A stretch of DNA of 64,000 nt from JBMNCR01 sp049366695 (GCA_049366695.1 JBMNCR010000064.1:1-64000); one strand, 5' to 3'. Numbered from the stretch's first letter, positions 33,007-42,173 are shown. The notes: generated by a model from the sequence alone, not told the origin. Numbers and translations are program-made.

Positions 33007-33927
33007 CTATTTCCCGATTTCATTCAAATCATATGGAGTTTCTTGGTATACAAAATAGTTCAACCAATTGTAAAAAAGTAAATTGGCATGACTTCTCCAT
33101 CTTACTACTGGTTCTTTATTTGGATCATCGTGGTCAAAATAATTTTGGGGGATGTTCATATCCATGCCTTTTAAAATATCTCTTTCATATTCCCATTTTA
33201 ATGTATCAGCATCGTACTCTGCGTGCCCCATAACAAATACTTGTTTGTGATTTTTTGATTTTACAATATATAATCCAGCTTCTTTTGATACTGCAAGTAT
33301 ATCTAGCTCTTCATATCTTTTAACATCTTCTATTCTTATTTCAGTATGTCTTGAATGCGGTGCATAAAATTCATCATCAAATCCTCTCAAAAGCATAGTA
33401 TTTTTCTTAGTCACCTCGTGCTTAAATACACCAAAAACCTTTTCTTTTACAGGATATTTCTCTACGCCATAATGATAATACAACCCCGCTTGAGCTGCCC
33501 AACAAATGTGTAAAGTAGAGTATACATTTGTTAAACTCCACTGCATTATATCTTTTAACTCATTCCAATAATTCACCTCTTCAAATTTCAGTGTTTCTAC
33601 CGGAGCTCCCGTTATTACTAATCCGTCAAATTTCTCATTTTTTATTTCATTAAAGTTTTTATAAAAATTTGATAGATGTTCTTGTGAGGTATTCTTTGCA
33701 ACATGTGTTTCTGGATGAAGCAATATAGCTTCCACCTGGATAGGTGTATTACTTAATAATCTCATAAGCTGAGTTTCCGTAACTATTTTTGTTGGCATTA
33801 AATTTAGTATTACTATTTTTAATGGTCTGATATCTTGATGTTCGGCTCTTTGTTCATTCATCACAAATATATTTTCTCCTGCTAATGTTTTAATTGCAGG
33901 TAAATTATTTTGAATTTTTATTGGCAT
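33007..33927 (-). CDS. metA: Homoserine O-acetyltransferase (MetA/HTS fold)
   Basis: 306 residues, the homoserine transsuccinylase fold. The catalytic Cys142 is in HICWAAQAGLYYHYG, and the His/Glu pair lies in VMGHAEYDADTL. Residue 111 is Glu (TGAPVETL); in this family Glu111 selects acetyl-CoA and Gly selects succinyl-CoA, so the product should be O-acetylhomoserine. That is the substrate of MetY encoded nearby. Start ATG follows GGAGGAAG. No S-box riboswitch is visible upstream. Confidence 0.93.
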   Translation of the reverse strand: MPIKIQNNLPAIKTLAGENIFVMNEQRAEHQDIRPLKIVILNLMPTKIVTETQLMRLLSNTPIQVEAILLHPETHVAKNTSQEHLSNFYKNFNEIKNEKFDGLVITGAPVETLKFEEVNYWNELKDIMQWSLTNVYSTLHICWAAQAGLYYHYGVEKYPVKEKVFGVFKHEVTKKNTMLLRGFDDEFYAPHSRHTEIRIEDVKRYEELDILAVSKEAGLYIVKSKNHKQVFVMGHAEYDADTLKWEYERDILKGMDMNIPQNYFDHDDPNKEPVVRWRSHANLLFYNWLNYFVYQETPYDLNEIGK

Positions 33928-34031
33928 TTTGACACTTCCTCCATAGTAAACTAACTTATTATTACAACTCCTATTGTTTTACTAATATTGAATTATTATA
34001 CCACGTTTTTGATTTTTTTCATATATAATAT

Positions 34032-34064
34032 AAAAAAAACTCTTCCTCAATTATGAGAAGAGTT
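34032..34064 (-). terminator. Terminator of the ArsR-family gene
   Basis: AACTCTTC-CTCA pairs with TGAG-AAGAGTT around an ATTA loop and is followed on the minus strand by eight T. Confidence 0.85.
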
Positions 34065-34078
34065 AAAGCTAAATATAA

Positions 34079-34447
34079 TTATAAATTTTCGTTAATATGC
34101 TCTGTTCCATCGTTAATAATTTGTTTAACATGATCATCATCAAGAGAGTAATATACTACTTTACCTTCTTTCCTATACTTTACCAAACGTGCTTGTTTTA
34201 GAATCCTAAGTTGATGAGATATAGCAGATTGCTTCATACATAATACTGCTGATATATCACAAACACACAATTCAGATAAAAATAAAGAATTTAAAATTTT
34301 TATCCTTGTAGGATCAGCAAATACTTTGAAAAAATCCGCTAAAAGGTAAACTTTTTCTTCTTTGGGCACATTTTCTCTTACATTTATAACAGTATCTTCA
34401 TGAATAATATTACAATCACATTTATAGCAATTATCTTTTGTGTTCAT
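34079..34447 (-). CDS. ArsR/SmtB-family metal-responsive repressor, CadC-like
   Basis: 122 residues from an ATG preceded by AAGGAG; a further in-frame ATG at 34486 lies upstream of that site. The N-terminus is Cys-rich (NCYKCDCN), and the recognition region reads LFLSELCVCDISAVLCMKQSAISHQLRIL (key parts ELCVCD and SAISHQLR). ELCVC plus N-terminal cysteines is the CadC-type site for soft metals such as Cd, Pb or Zn. No efflux pump lies beside it, so its regulon is elsewhere or it is autogenous. Confidence 0.85.
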   Translation of the reverse strand: MNTKDNCYKCDCNIIHEDTVINVRENVPKEEKVYLLADFFKVFADPTRIKILNSLFLSELCVCDISAVLCMKQSAISHQLRILKQARLVKYRKEGKVVYYSLDDDHVKQIINDGTEHINENL

Positions 34448-34652
34448 TAAACTACTCCTTATTTGAATATATGTGCATTCTTTCATATATTATTGATTAG
34501 TTTAGTATACATACTCATTTTTGTCAAGCCATGAGTTAATAATAATAAAAAATCTATTTAATCTGATATTTAACATTTATTACGTATTTTTTTGTAATTA
34601 CAACATATTAATGTATAAATGCTATACTACTATAAACTAGGAGGTAATCTTA

Positions 34653-35417
34653 TTGAATAATTTTTCTGATGACCAGTCTGCTTATAACTCATCAGATGAA
34701 AATATTTCTATTTCTAAAAATAATATTAACACAAAAAATTTGATTTCAACATTTTTTTTGTTAGTTACAGTAACTTTTATTTCTATTTATCTTATATCAA
34801 AAGGGATTCCAAAATACTTTTGCATACCTGCAATAATTATACTAATTATCTTATTTATTACTGAGTTAGTATATATAACTTTTTTTATGTGTTACTCTAT
34901 AAAAGAAAATACAGTTACTGATAAACCCAAATATCCTGTAAAGATAAACTCAAAAGAAGTACTAAAAGATTATATCCCTGGGATCTGGAGATATGGTTCT
35001 AGGTCAATTTCTTATGCACCAATAAATTCACAAAAAAGTAATTCTCCTGAAAACTCCTTAATTATTACTAATCTAAATATATGGGCTGTAACAGTTCCTA
35101 TTGGAGCAAAGATAGCATCAAATTCGAATGCAAGTAAATGGCAGTGGCTAAATATGCATAAAGAAATCAAAAATATCTTAGAAAGAATAATTGATAGTAT
35201 GCCCCTAGAAGAAATGCTCAATAGTTGTATCCCCTGCAATATCATACCCATTAATTCAGTAAAAAACTTTGATACAAGTGATATTTCTAATGCTATCACT
35301 TTAATCACTTACGATAATAATATATATACCTACTCTATACGTAGTAAAGATGATTATGAAAAAGCAAAGTTATTATTAATAAATCTTCTCCCTAGTACAC
35401 AAACAAACCAATATTGA
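34653..35417 (+). CDS. Unknown membrane-anchored protein
   Basis: 254 residues from TTG, selected for the AGGAGG 7 bases upstream. A Ser/Asn-rich N-terminus (about 1-30) precedes two hydrophobic segments (about 30-50 and 55-82). The rest is soluble and contains a polar region ending in a PH-like beta/alpha stretch (TLITYDNNIYTYSIRSKDDYEKAKLLL in key part). No family recognised. It is monocistronic with a strong terminator downstream. Confidence 0.6.
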   Translation: MNNFSDDQSAYNSSDENISISKNNINTKNLISTFFLLVTVTFISIYLISKGIPKYFCIPAIIILIILFITELVYITFFMCYSIKENTVTDKPKYPVKINSKEVLKDYIPGIWRYGSRSISYAPINSQKSNSPENSLIITNLNIWAVTVPIGAKIASNSNASKWQWLNMHKEIKNILERIIDSMPLEEMLNSCIPCNIIPINSVKNFDTSDISNAITLITYDNNIYTYSIRSKDDYEKAKLLLINLLPSTQTNQY

Positions 35418-35476
35418 GTTAGAATACATAAAAAATATTATTTCTTTCACTACAAAAAATATTTCTCTTATGAAGT

Positions 35477-35513
35477 AATGTGAGGTTATTGAAAAGCTCA
35501 ACAACCTCACATT
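35477..35513. terminator. Bidirectional terminator
   Basis: AATGTGAGGTTATTGA pairs with TCAACAACCTCACATT around AAAGC. It lies between the convergent genes ending at 35417 and 35537. Confidence 0.8.
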
Positions 35514-35536
35514 ATATTACTATAAAATATTTCTTT

Positions 35537-37579
35537 CTATTGTAACTGACTAATTATATAATTTACATTTCTTGTGGGTATACCACATGTCTTATTTAAA
35601 CACAAAGTTGCATATGGTTTATGGTCGACTTTATCCATTGTATTTAATTTGATTACTACATTTGGAAAATACTCTAACCATAGCTTTTTCATTATTTCAA
35701 TTGTTTCGGTTTCTTTTAATTCGCCTGTAATTGTAATCTCACCAGAATCACCAAATGCATAGTATAATCCGCATATCATTTGTGTATATCCTTGGGGGTA
35801 TTCTTTTATTTCATTTATAAAATATTTCACCATTTTATTTGCTTTATTTAGTAGTTTCTCATTTTCTACAAGTGAGGATAATTTTAAAAGATTTGATAAC
35901 ATGATTGAATTTCCTGACGGTATAGCCCCATCATAAATTTCTTTTTTCCTTAATATTAATTTTTCTCCTTTAATTGATGTTAGAAAAAAACCAGCTCCGT
36001 GTTGATCCCAAAATAGCTTTATTGCTTCGTTTGTTAGATTGATAGCTTGTTTTAAGTAATTCTCTTCAAATGTTACTTCATATAATTCAATTAACCCCCA
36101 AATCAAAAAAGCATAGTCATCCAAACTGGAAGTATTATCCCACTTTCCTTTACAATAACTGTGAAGCAGTCCATTATTTTGGTCAATACTCTTCATAAAA
36201 AAATCACATGCTTTTTTTGCTGTATTTATATATTCTTTATTATTAAAAACTCTACCAGCCATACTGAATGCAGCAATCATTATTCCATTCCAATCAGTCA
36301 GTATTTTGTCATCTAAACCTGGTCTAATTCGATTATTTCTTACGTTAAATAAATTTTTTCTTATTTCTTTTATTTTATTTTTGTCGATCATAAATAATTT
36401 ATCTTCTCTGTCTAAATGCAATATATTTTTCCCAGTCTTTTCTCTTATAGATTCATCATAATAATTTCCTTCTTTTTTTATGTTAAAGTATTCCTTTGCA
36501 TATTCAAGTTTTTCTTTTAATGTACTATTTATTTCTTCTTCAGTCCAAATATAGAATTTTCCTTCTTCACCTTCACTATCAGCATCTTCGGCAGAATAGA
36601 AACATCCATTATCTTCTATAAGATCTCTCATAACATATTCTAGCATCTCTTGAGCAGTTTCTTTATATATTTCTTCTTTTGTAGCTTGATACGCTTCTAC
36701 ATAAACAATAGTCATTAAAGCCTGATCGTATAACATTTTTTCAAAATGTGGCAATAACCAATCACTATCTGTAGAATATCTATGGAAACCAAACCCAATC
36801 TGATCAAATATTCCACCCATTCTCATATTGTATAATGTCTTATTTACCATATCTAGAGCATCAGGATTATTTGTTTTTTTCCAATACCTTAATAAAAACA
36901 ATAATTTATGAGGAGTTGGAAATTTAGGTGCATCTCCAAACCCACCTTTTAAATGATCAAAAGAATATTCAAGATCTTGATATGTTTTTTTAAAAACATC
37001 CTCTATTTCATCTTCATACACATTATTGTTTATTAAAGTATTCTTTGATTCCCATTTTTTATTTTCATTATTATTAAGTAAATCTAAGATTTCATTAGAA
37101 GATTGAAGAATGCTTTTTCTGTTTTCTTTCCACAATTTATTTATTCGTGGTATTAATTCCATCATACCTATTATTTTAAATTTCGATGTTTTTGGGATAT
37201 ATGTTCCTGCGTAAAAAGGTTTTTGATCAGGAGTCATTATGATTGTTAAAGGCCAACCCCCGCTGCCAGTTAGTATTTGACACACAGACATATAAACACT
37301 ATCAATATCCGGTCTTTGCTCTCTGTCTACTTTAATATTAACAAATGTATCATTCATTAACGTTGCAACTTCATTATCTTCAAAACTTTCTCTTTCCATT
37401 ACATGACACCAGTGACAAGTAGAATACCCAATACTTAAAAATATTGGTTTATCCTCAACTTTTGCTTTGTGAAAAGCTTTCTCCCCCCATGGATACCAGT
37501 CAACTGGATTGTATGCATGTTGCAATAGATATGGGGATGTTTCTTGAATCAATCGATTCGCTTCAATTCCAATGGTCAT
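35537..37579 (-). CDS. YyaL-like thioredoxin-domain protein (DUF255/SPATA20 family)
   Basis: 680 residues, full length. The N-terminal thioredoxin-like domain (about 5-165) opens NRLIQETSPYLLQHAYNPVDW and holds the CHWCHVM active-site-like motif. The remaining ~500 residues form an (alpha/alpha)6-barrel glycosidase-like region, with GGFGDAPKFPTPHKL, HFEKMLYDQA and SAEDADSEGEEGKFYIWT. This matches bacterial YyaL and mammalian SPATA20. Its substrate is not established; a redox or carbohydrate-linked role is inferred. It is a single gene. Confidence 0.9.
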   Translation of the reverse strand: MTIGIEANRLIQETSPYLLQHAYNPVDWYPWGEKAFHKAKVEDKPIFLSIGYSTCHWCHVMERESFEDNEVATLMNDTFVNIKVDREQRPDIDSVYMSVCQILTGSGGWPLTIIMTPDQKPFYAGTYIPKTSKFKIIGMMELIPRINKLWKENRKSILQSSNEILDLLNNNENKKWESKNTLINNNVYEDEIEDVFKKTYQDLEYSFDHLKGGFGDAPKFPTPHKLLFLLRYWKKTNNPDALDMVNKTLYNMRMGGIFDQIGFGFHRYSTDSDWLLPHFEKMLYDQALMTIVYVEAYQATKEEIYKETAQEMLEYVMRDLIEDNGCFYSAEDADSEGEEGKFYIWTEEEINSTLKEKLEYAKEYFNIKKEGNYYDESIREKTGKNILHLDREDKLFMIDKNKIKEIRKNLFNVRNNRIRPGLDDKILTDWNGIMIAAFSMAGRVFNNKEYINTAKKACDFFMKSIDQNNGLLHSYCKGKWDNTSSLDDYAFLIWGLIELYEVTFEENYLKQAINLTNEAIKLFWDQHGAGFFLTSIKGEKLILRKKEIYDGAIPSGNSIMLSNLLKLSSLVENEKLLNKANKMVKYFINEIKEYPQGYTQMICGLYYAFGDSGEITITGELKETETIEIMKKLWLEYFPNVVIKLNTMDKVDHKPYATLCLNKTCGIPTRNVNYIISQLQ

Positions 37580-37902
37580 ATTACACCTCCAAGTATTATA
37601 AATTATTTGTGGTGTATTATACCCATATATTTGAGTATTATTTATGTTAATTATACTATCTCTTCATTATAGTTTATTATCAAAAATGAACTCTCATTAA
37701 TTGATCTATAAACTAGATTAATGTTTATTGAAGCTCATCTTCAATTTCGGTTTGAATAATATATAGGATATGTCTTTATACATATTATACCATATCAATT
37801 GTATGAATTATGTTTCCCAGTTTTAATAAATCTGTTACCTAATTAATTAATCATAATACTTAATCTCATCTGAAAAAAAATAGGATTATAAAAAGTAAAT
37901 TC

Positions 37903-37932
37903 TTTACAATAGCATTCTTTAAAGTATATAAT
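37903..37932 (+). promoter_or_regulatory. Promoter of the LiaF-like gene
   Basis: TTTACA (37903-37908) and TATAAT (37927-37932) are separated by 18 bases, 32 bases before the GTG start. Confidence 0.6.
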
Positions 37933-37945
37933 TTACATTGTAAAT
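37931..37945. promoter_or_regulatory. Palindromic operator candidate at the LiaF-like start site
   Basis: ATTTACATTGTAAAT is a perfect 7+1+7 palindrome overlapping the expected transcription start. Confidence 0.45.
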
Positions 37946-37964
37946 ATAAATTGGAGGTGTCATT

Positions 37965-38687
37965 GTGTCACATTCTAAAGGAAATTGGATAATAGGAATT
38001 TTTATTATTATTATAGGTTTTATATTATTATTTAATAACATGGGAATAACTGATATTAGTTTGACTTCTATGTTATTTACTTATTGGCCAGTATTATTTG
38101 TATTATTTGGGGTGCAGTTTCTATTAAATAAAGGAAGCAAGGGTGAAGTTATATCAGGATTAATCTTTGTATGTTTTGGAGCCGTCTTACTTGCAAAAAC
38201 TACTGGATTCTTAAATATTAATTTAGCAATGCTTTGGAATCTAATTTGGCCTACTATTATTATTTTAATTGGATTGTCTTTCTTTTTTGGTCATTCGAGT
38301 AATGGGAAATCTAACTTTGCCATTTTGGGAGCAATTGAAAAGAAAACACACCCTTGGGTTTTACAGAGTAGTTCTTTTGTAGCCTTTTGGGGTGGAATAA
38401 ATTTAGATTTAACTTTAGCAGAAGTTCCGGATGGTGAAACAATTGTTGATCTTACCGCAATTATGGGTGGGATTAACATCATTGTTCCTAGTGATATTAA
38501 CATAGAGTGTCAGGGAACTACAATTTTAGGGGGACTGGAGTTGCTTGATAAATCAACTGGCGGAATATTAGCAAACACTTCTTCTTTGCAAACAAGTTCT
38601 CATAATACTAAAAAATCTGTAAAATTCTATAGTCGAGCAATTATGGGTGGAGTTGAAATTAAACAAAGAAATACACATAAATCTTAG
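37965..38687 (+). CDS. LiaF-like membrane protein
   Basis: 240 residues from GTG, preceded by GGAGGTG. Four hydrophobic segments (about 7-25, 33-52, 60-78 and 85-105) form a LiaI/DUF5668-like N-terminus. The C-terminal domain (about 130-235) has the LiaF hallmark repeats: FWGGINLDL, AIMGGINIIVP, ILGGLEL and AIMGGVEIK. LiaF proteins restrain cell-envelope stress two-component systems, but no liaRS genes lie nearby. Possibly it acts with a system elsewhere. Confidence 0.8.
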   Translation: MSHSKGNWIIGIFIIIIGFILLFNNMGITDISLTSMLFTYWPVLFVLFGVQFLLNKGSKGEVISGLIFVCFGAVLLAKTTGFLNINLAMLWNLIWPTIIILIGLSFFFGHSSNGKSNFAILGAIEKKTHPWVLQSSSFVAFWGGINLDLTLAEVPDGETIVDLTAIMGGINIIVPSDINIECQGTTILGGLELLDKSTGGILANTSSLQTSSHNTKKSVKFYSRAIMGGVEIKQRNTHKS

Positions 38688-38701
38688 ATTATTAATTACA
38701 T

Positions 38702-38740
38702 AAATGGAGTTAAAACATATATCTTTTAACTCCATTTGCA
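38702..38740 (+). terminator. Terminator of the LiaF-like gene
   Basis: AAATGGAGTTAAAA pairs perfectly with TTTTAACTCCATTT around an 8-base loop. The T-run after it is short. Confidence 0.7.
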
Positions 38741-38845
38741 TCTCGACAATCCCATGAATAGTTCTTTAAAAATAGCTATTAAACACTAGCTTTAAATAAC
38801 AGTTCCTGGGATTACCGTGTATTATATACACGGATATATCGAGAT
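38740..38845. ncRNA. Unassigned structured element, three-way-junction-like
   Basis: A closing pair ATCTCGA/TCGAGAT (38740-38746 with 38839-38845) encloses two arms. One is a long arm closed by AATCCCA/TGGGATT with inner TTTAAA and GCTA/TAGC pairs; the other is a perfect hairpin CCGTGTAT-TAT-ATACACGG (about 38815-38833). It does not match a riboswitch class I know. It could be a structured RNA leader of the broken gene downstream, or a small non-autonomous mobile element. Confidence 0.35.
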
Positions 38846-38932
38846 TAAAAGGAATATCATATATAATTTAAAAATAGATATTATTACATAAATATACAGA
38901 AAAACAGTAGTTATTCTAGATGAGGTGATCAC

Positions 38933-39072
38933 ATTAATTTATTTGATAAAATTTCACAAGATTTTTTAAACGATTAACCAGCGAATATAAAACTACTTAT
39001 ATTGATAGTATTAGAATAATCTATAATTCTTATAAATCAGAATTATCCTTTGCTGTAGATAAAGAAGGGGAG
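38933..39072 (+). pseudogene. JetA-like (Wadjet) N-terminal fragment
   Basis: After GAGGTGAT, a frame beginning (ATT)-NLFDKISQDF continues, after a one-base loss in a T-run near 38962, as FKRLTSEYKTTYIDSIRIIY then NSYKSELSFAVDKEGE. This resembles the N-terminus of JetA/DUF5716 proteins of the Wadjet anti-plasmid complex. The normal ATG seems to be ATT here. The fragment stops where sequence like the left end of the Y1 element begins (about 39073). No jetBCD genes follow. Family assignment is by eye from about 45 residues. Confidence 0.4.
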
Positions 39073-39240
39073 TCATGGGGATAGTTTTCAACTCTATACT
39101 TTTATCTCCCAATTTTTCATTTTACTGCTATTTATAGACTACCCCTTGCATTTTTCTTATCTTTGTAACAGTATAAAAACAAACAAGCATTCGGTGGTAA
39201 TTTTATGCCATATGTAGCCTACATACGTGATTCTCCAACA
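39073..39240 (+). mobile_element. Left-end remnant of the Y1/IS200-like element
   Basis: The stretch from TCATGGGGATAGTTTTCAAC through AACAAGCATTCGGTGGTAAT to a short frame MPYVAYIRD is a diverged copy of 42290-42425, where the intact element reads MPRVARRRD. The copy is cut off about 10 codons into the transposase gene. Confidence 0.7.
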
Positions 39241-39307
39241 TATAATAAAGCTAATTTACAGAAATCCATATAAATTAGCTTTATTGTTTTGAATAATTCA
39301 TTATAAC

Positions 39308-39602
39308 TCATAGTTGCGATATTTTTACACCATCTCTAATTTCTGTTTCTTTAAGATTGTACTGTATCATAGCATCTAATGCTAATATAACTACTCCACT
39401 CATTCCTACAATATCTGGTCTTACTTCCTTGACTTTGTCCACGAAAGCACATTTCGGTTGCTCAGTACCTATATCATGTACATCAAATCCTGCTACTTCC
39501 GTCGTACTTCTGAATATGTTTATTGCCAATATCATGAAGATTGCCGTGTACATCTACGAGTACTATTGTAATTGCTGTAGTTATTACATTTACATCAATC
39601 AT
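39308..39602 (-). pseudogene. Broken corrinoid (B12-binding) protein gene
   Basis: After a GGAGG site, the frame opens MIDVNVITTAITIVLVDVHG and contains NLHDIGN, the equivalent of the DxHxxG cobalt-ligand motif. A frameshift near 39515 moves into a second frame with VAGFDVHDIGTEQPK and VKEVRPDIVGMSGVV, typical of methyltransferase corrinoid proteins. The N-terminal helical cap and the C-terminus are missing. It is the natural partner of the MtaA-like methyltransferase at 39837, now non-functional. Confidence 0.75.
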
Positions 39603-39672
39603 TATAAAACCTCCATCATTCTCATTTCATCACAGGCAAATTAAAAAAATAATTAATCTTTCTATTATTTGT

Positions 39673-39804
39673 TTATTCACTTAATAGTTGCCAATAAATT
39701 GTTGTAAGAAAGCTATCCTTAAATTGTTCAAGCCCTTCTGGAACAATCCATGATTCGTCATTACGAACTAGTTCAATAAGTTCATCAAAAGTTCTATTTT
39801 CCAT
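39673..39804 (-). CDS. Small protein of the methyltransferase operon, 43 aa
   Basis: 43 residues: MENRTFDELIELVRNDESWI then VPEGLEQFKDSFLTTIYWQL..., acidic. A clear AAAGGAGTG precedes the ATG. It lies 32 bases after the methyltransferase gene and before the broken corrinoid gene. No known family. It may be an accessory of the methyl-transfer system or the surviving N-terminus of a larger corrinoid-protein cap domain. Confidence 0.55.
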   Translation of the reverse strand: MENRTFDELIELVRNDESWIVPEGLEQFKDSFLTTIYWQLLSE

Positions 39805-39836
39805 ACTAATACACTCCTTTGTTTAAAATTATGTTT

Positions 39837-41030
39837 TTAATATCCGCCGTTTTCATATACGTATTCATATACATCTAGAAGATTTTGATTAATGTCACCT
39901 TTGCATACCCATGTTTTATCAACAGTAAAAATAAATGCATTCGTATGAGCACATTCATCAATAACTCTTTTAGCATAATCAATATTTGCCTGCTTTGAAG
40001 CAAACTTCAAATTTGATATACTCGCTCCACCAGCGATAATTTGCCAATCACCTATTTTTTTCGACATTTCAATAACATCATCATCATCACAGTGAATAAT
40101 TACACTATCTTTTGGAATATCACGAAAAAAATCTACAAATTTCAGCCAGCTTCCTTCGGCACTGAAATAGAATGTCCCTCCGTTATTCTTGCAATTTTCA
40201 ATGGCCATTTTATAATACGGCCAATAATATTCCCCGAATTGTTTTGGGCTTAAATATGTGGGGATATGTGGATAATTTGTTGCAAAGGGATAGGTATGTT
40301 CCATATTTAATAAATGGTTACTCCTTTTTTGCCATATCTGCTCAATAGCCTCTTTGATTTTGCTTTTATGACGTCTTAAATCCGTCAGAGTTCCCTGAAA
40401 TCCTCTGAAATGATCAAATATTATATCAAGAGGATGCTCAAAAAAATAACCGAAATTCATTACAGTTACAGCATGCCTTTCTTGGAGTGCCTTAGTCATA
40501 TGAGGCATGAGCATAAGATTACTGTATATAAAATCATCAACCAATGTTTCCACTGCTTTTACTGCTTTCCTTTCATCCCCTTCGTATAGAAACGGTAATT
40601 TACGCTTTACCATAACATCTTTTACGAACTTATCTATGTCCTCAATGAATAGTGGATAATCCTCCGCTTCCATAAATGGCTTCTGTACATGCTCTACTGT
40701 AATTCCATCAGGCCCAAGAAAAGTCTGTGTATTTTCTCCTAAAGATTCTTTGCTATGGACAAGATGACTGAAATGTAGAGTAATAGAACAATCACAGCAA
40801 AGTTCTTCAAATGGTTTCAAAAAAGCCTCAGTACACTCAGAAATACTTTCACGAACTTCTTCCACTGTAGTACCTGCGTAATCTACAAGAGCTGCCAGTC
40901 CATGTGCCAATGTAGGAATATAGTCGTGTTTTTCCCTCCTAATCGTTTTAAGCAAATTATCCTTTCTTTTTTGTAATAGTTCTGCCATCGGAATACTTCG
41001 TTCTTTAATTCTTCTACTTTCTTTAGTCAA
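39837..41030 (-). CDS. Uroporphyrinogen-decarboxylase-family methyltransferase (MtaA/CmuA-like)
   Basis: 397 residues from a TTG start preceded by GGAGGTAAAA; an ATG 14 codons in (MAELLQKRKDNLL) is the alternative. The URO-D-fold markers are LTHG-like TLAHGLAALVDY, NMEHTYPFATNYPHIP, FSAEGSWLKF and a late HCDDDDVIE. Family members move methyl groups between corrinoid proteins and CoM, tetrahydrofolate or other carriers. A broken corrinoid protein gene lies downstream and a MerR-type regulator upstream on the opposite strand. The methyl donor is unknown. Confidence 0.8.
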   Translation of the reverse strand: MTKESRRIKERSIPMAELLQKRKDNLLKTIRREKHDYIPTLAHGLAALVDYAGTTVEEVRESISECTEAFLKPFEELCCDCSITLHFSHLVHSKESLGENTQTFLGPDGITVEHVQKPFMEAEDYPLFIEDIDKFVKDVMVKRKLPFLYEGDERKAVKAVETLVDDFIYSNLMLMPHMTKALQERHAVTVMNFGYFFEHPLDIIFDHFRGFQGTLTDLRRHKSKIKEAIEQIWQKRSNHLLNMEHTYPFATNYPHIPTYLSPKQFGEYYWPYYKMAIENCKNNGGTFYFSAEGSWLKFVDFFRDIPKDSVIIHCDDDDVIEMSKKIGDWQIIAGGASISNLKFASKQANIDYAKRVIDECAHTNAFIFTVDKTWVCKGDINQNLLDVYEYVYENGGY

Positions 41031-41345
41031 AACGTTTTACCTCCTTTTATTTTTGCAAAGCAAAACTACATATAAAATAATCTTATTAATCAAATGTAAT
41101 ATGTAATTATTTGCTTATAATAAATATTGTAAATTATAAAGTTACTACAGAGTCAAGCTCAAAATTATTAATAAATTTTGTACAAGATTTATCTAAATAG
41201 AATCGCACCTGCCTATATATTTAAGAATTTTTTCTTATTTGTTGACCACTAGACTTCATGACAACACTGTAGTAAAATGATAATACTATTTAAATATACA
41301 AAAATAATCTCTACCAACTGCAGAGTTTATAGGAGGAAAAGTACA

Positions 41346-42173
41346 TTGGGTCTTAAAATAGGCGATGTCTCAAAATTGTTAAATATACCCATCGAAACGA
41401 TTCGTTATTACGAAACCAAGCATATAATAAATCCGGATAGAGAAGAAAATAACAACTTTCGTATATATAAAACATGGGATATTTTTTTCCTTATAGAATG
41501 TATGAAACTTAAAAGTTTTGGCTTAACACTGAAAGAAGTTAATAACGCAATTAATAAAGGTTCCTTAAAATACCTTCTCAATTGTATGAACAAAAATGAA
41601 ATTGAAATGATTGAAAAAATAAAATATGATACATTATTACTTGAACAACTACAAAAGTCAAAAAACAAACTTGATACAATAACACTTAATCAAGGGAATT
41701 ATTGGATACAGAAATCACCAGACAGATATTATTTTTATTGTGTAGAAGGCAAAAGGGATAATTATAAAGACATTGATAAATCTAATTACTTGCTTTCTAA
41801 ATGGCTTCAGTTTATACCTTTTTTATCAGGTTTTACTAAAATTTCATTGGAGGATTTCTACAATAATAATGATTCTCAAAAATGGTTTTACTCCATCGAA
41901 AAAAAATATGCTGAATTATTTAAATTAGAAATAAATGAAAGTGTACTTATCTTGCCGGAGCAATATTATATTACAACGATAATAAATGCCGGTGAAAAAG
42001 GAGAGTTAACTATAGATTTATTGACTCCTGTAGTTGACTATGTAAAGGATACAGGCTATAAAATTAATGGAGATATTATTTGTGAAGTAGTAGCCAGAAC
42101 TCATGAAAAAGGAAAGTACTGTCGTTTTTTAGAAGTGCTGATACCTATAGAAATTGATATGATGGAAGACTGA
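41346..42173 (+). CDS. MerR-family regulator with GyrI-like effector domain
   Basis: About 275 residues from TTG 41346, preceded by AGGAGG; an upstream ATG at 41277 is less likely. The N-terminal MerR HTH reads LKIGDVSKLLNIPIETIRYYE, with wings IINPDREENNNFRIY. A coiled coil (about 85-115) and a C-terminal ligand-binding-type domain (about 120-275) follow. It is divergent from the methyltransferase gene, which it probably controls in response to a small molecule. Confidence 0.8.
   Translation: MGLKIGDVSKLLNIPIETIRYYETKHIINPDREENNNFRIYKTWDIFFLIECMKLKSFGLTLKEVNNAINKGSLKYLLNCMNKNEIEMIEKIKYDTLLLEQLQKSKNKLDTITLNQGNYWIQKSPDRYYFYCVEGKRDNYKDIDKSNYLLSKWLQFIPFLSGFTKISLEDFYNNNDSQKWFYSIEKKYAELFKLEINESVLILPEQYYITTIINAGEKGELTIDLLTPVVDYVKDTGYKINGDIICEVVARTHEKGKYCRFLEVLIPIEIDMMED

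Larger units (their letters stand above)
37580..37964. other. Divergent promoter region, yyaL-like / liaF-like
   Basis: 385 bases with no coding frame. The rightward promoter (37903-37932) and palindrome (37931-37945) are listed separately. A small inverted repeat (TTGAAGC...TCTTCAA, 37727-37744) is the only other structure seen. Confidence 0.4.

Noticed and set aside
33928..34031. SAM (S-box) riboswitch upstream of metA
   Set aside because: The leader is too short and lacks S-box core elements on the minus strand.
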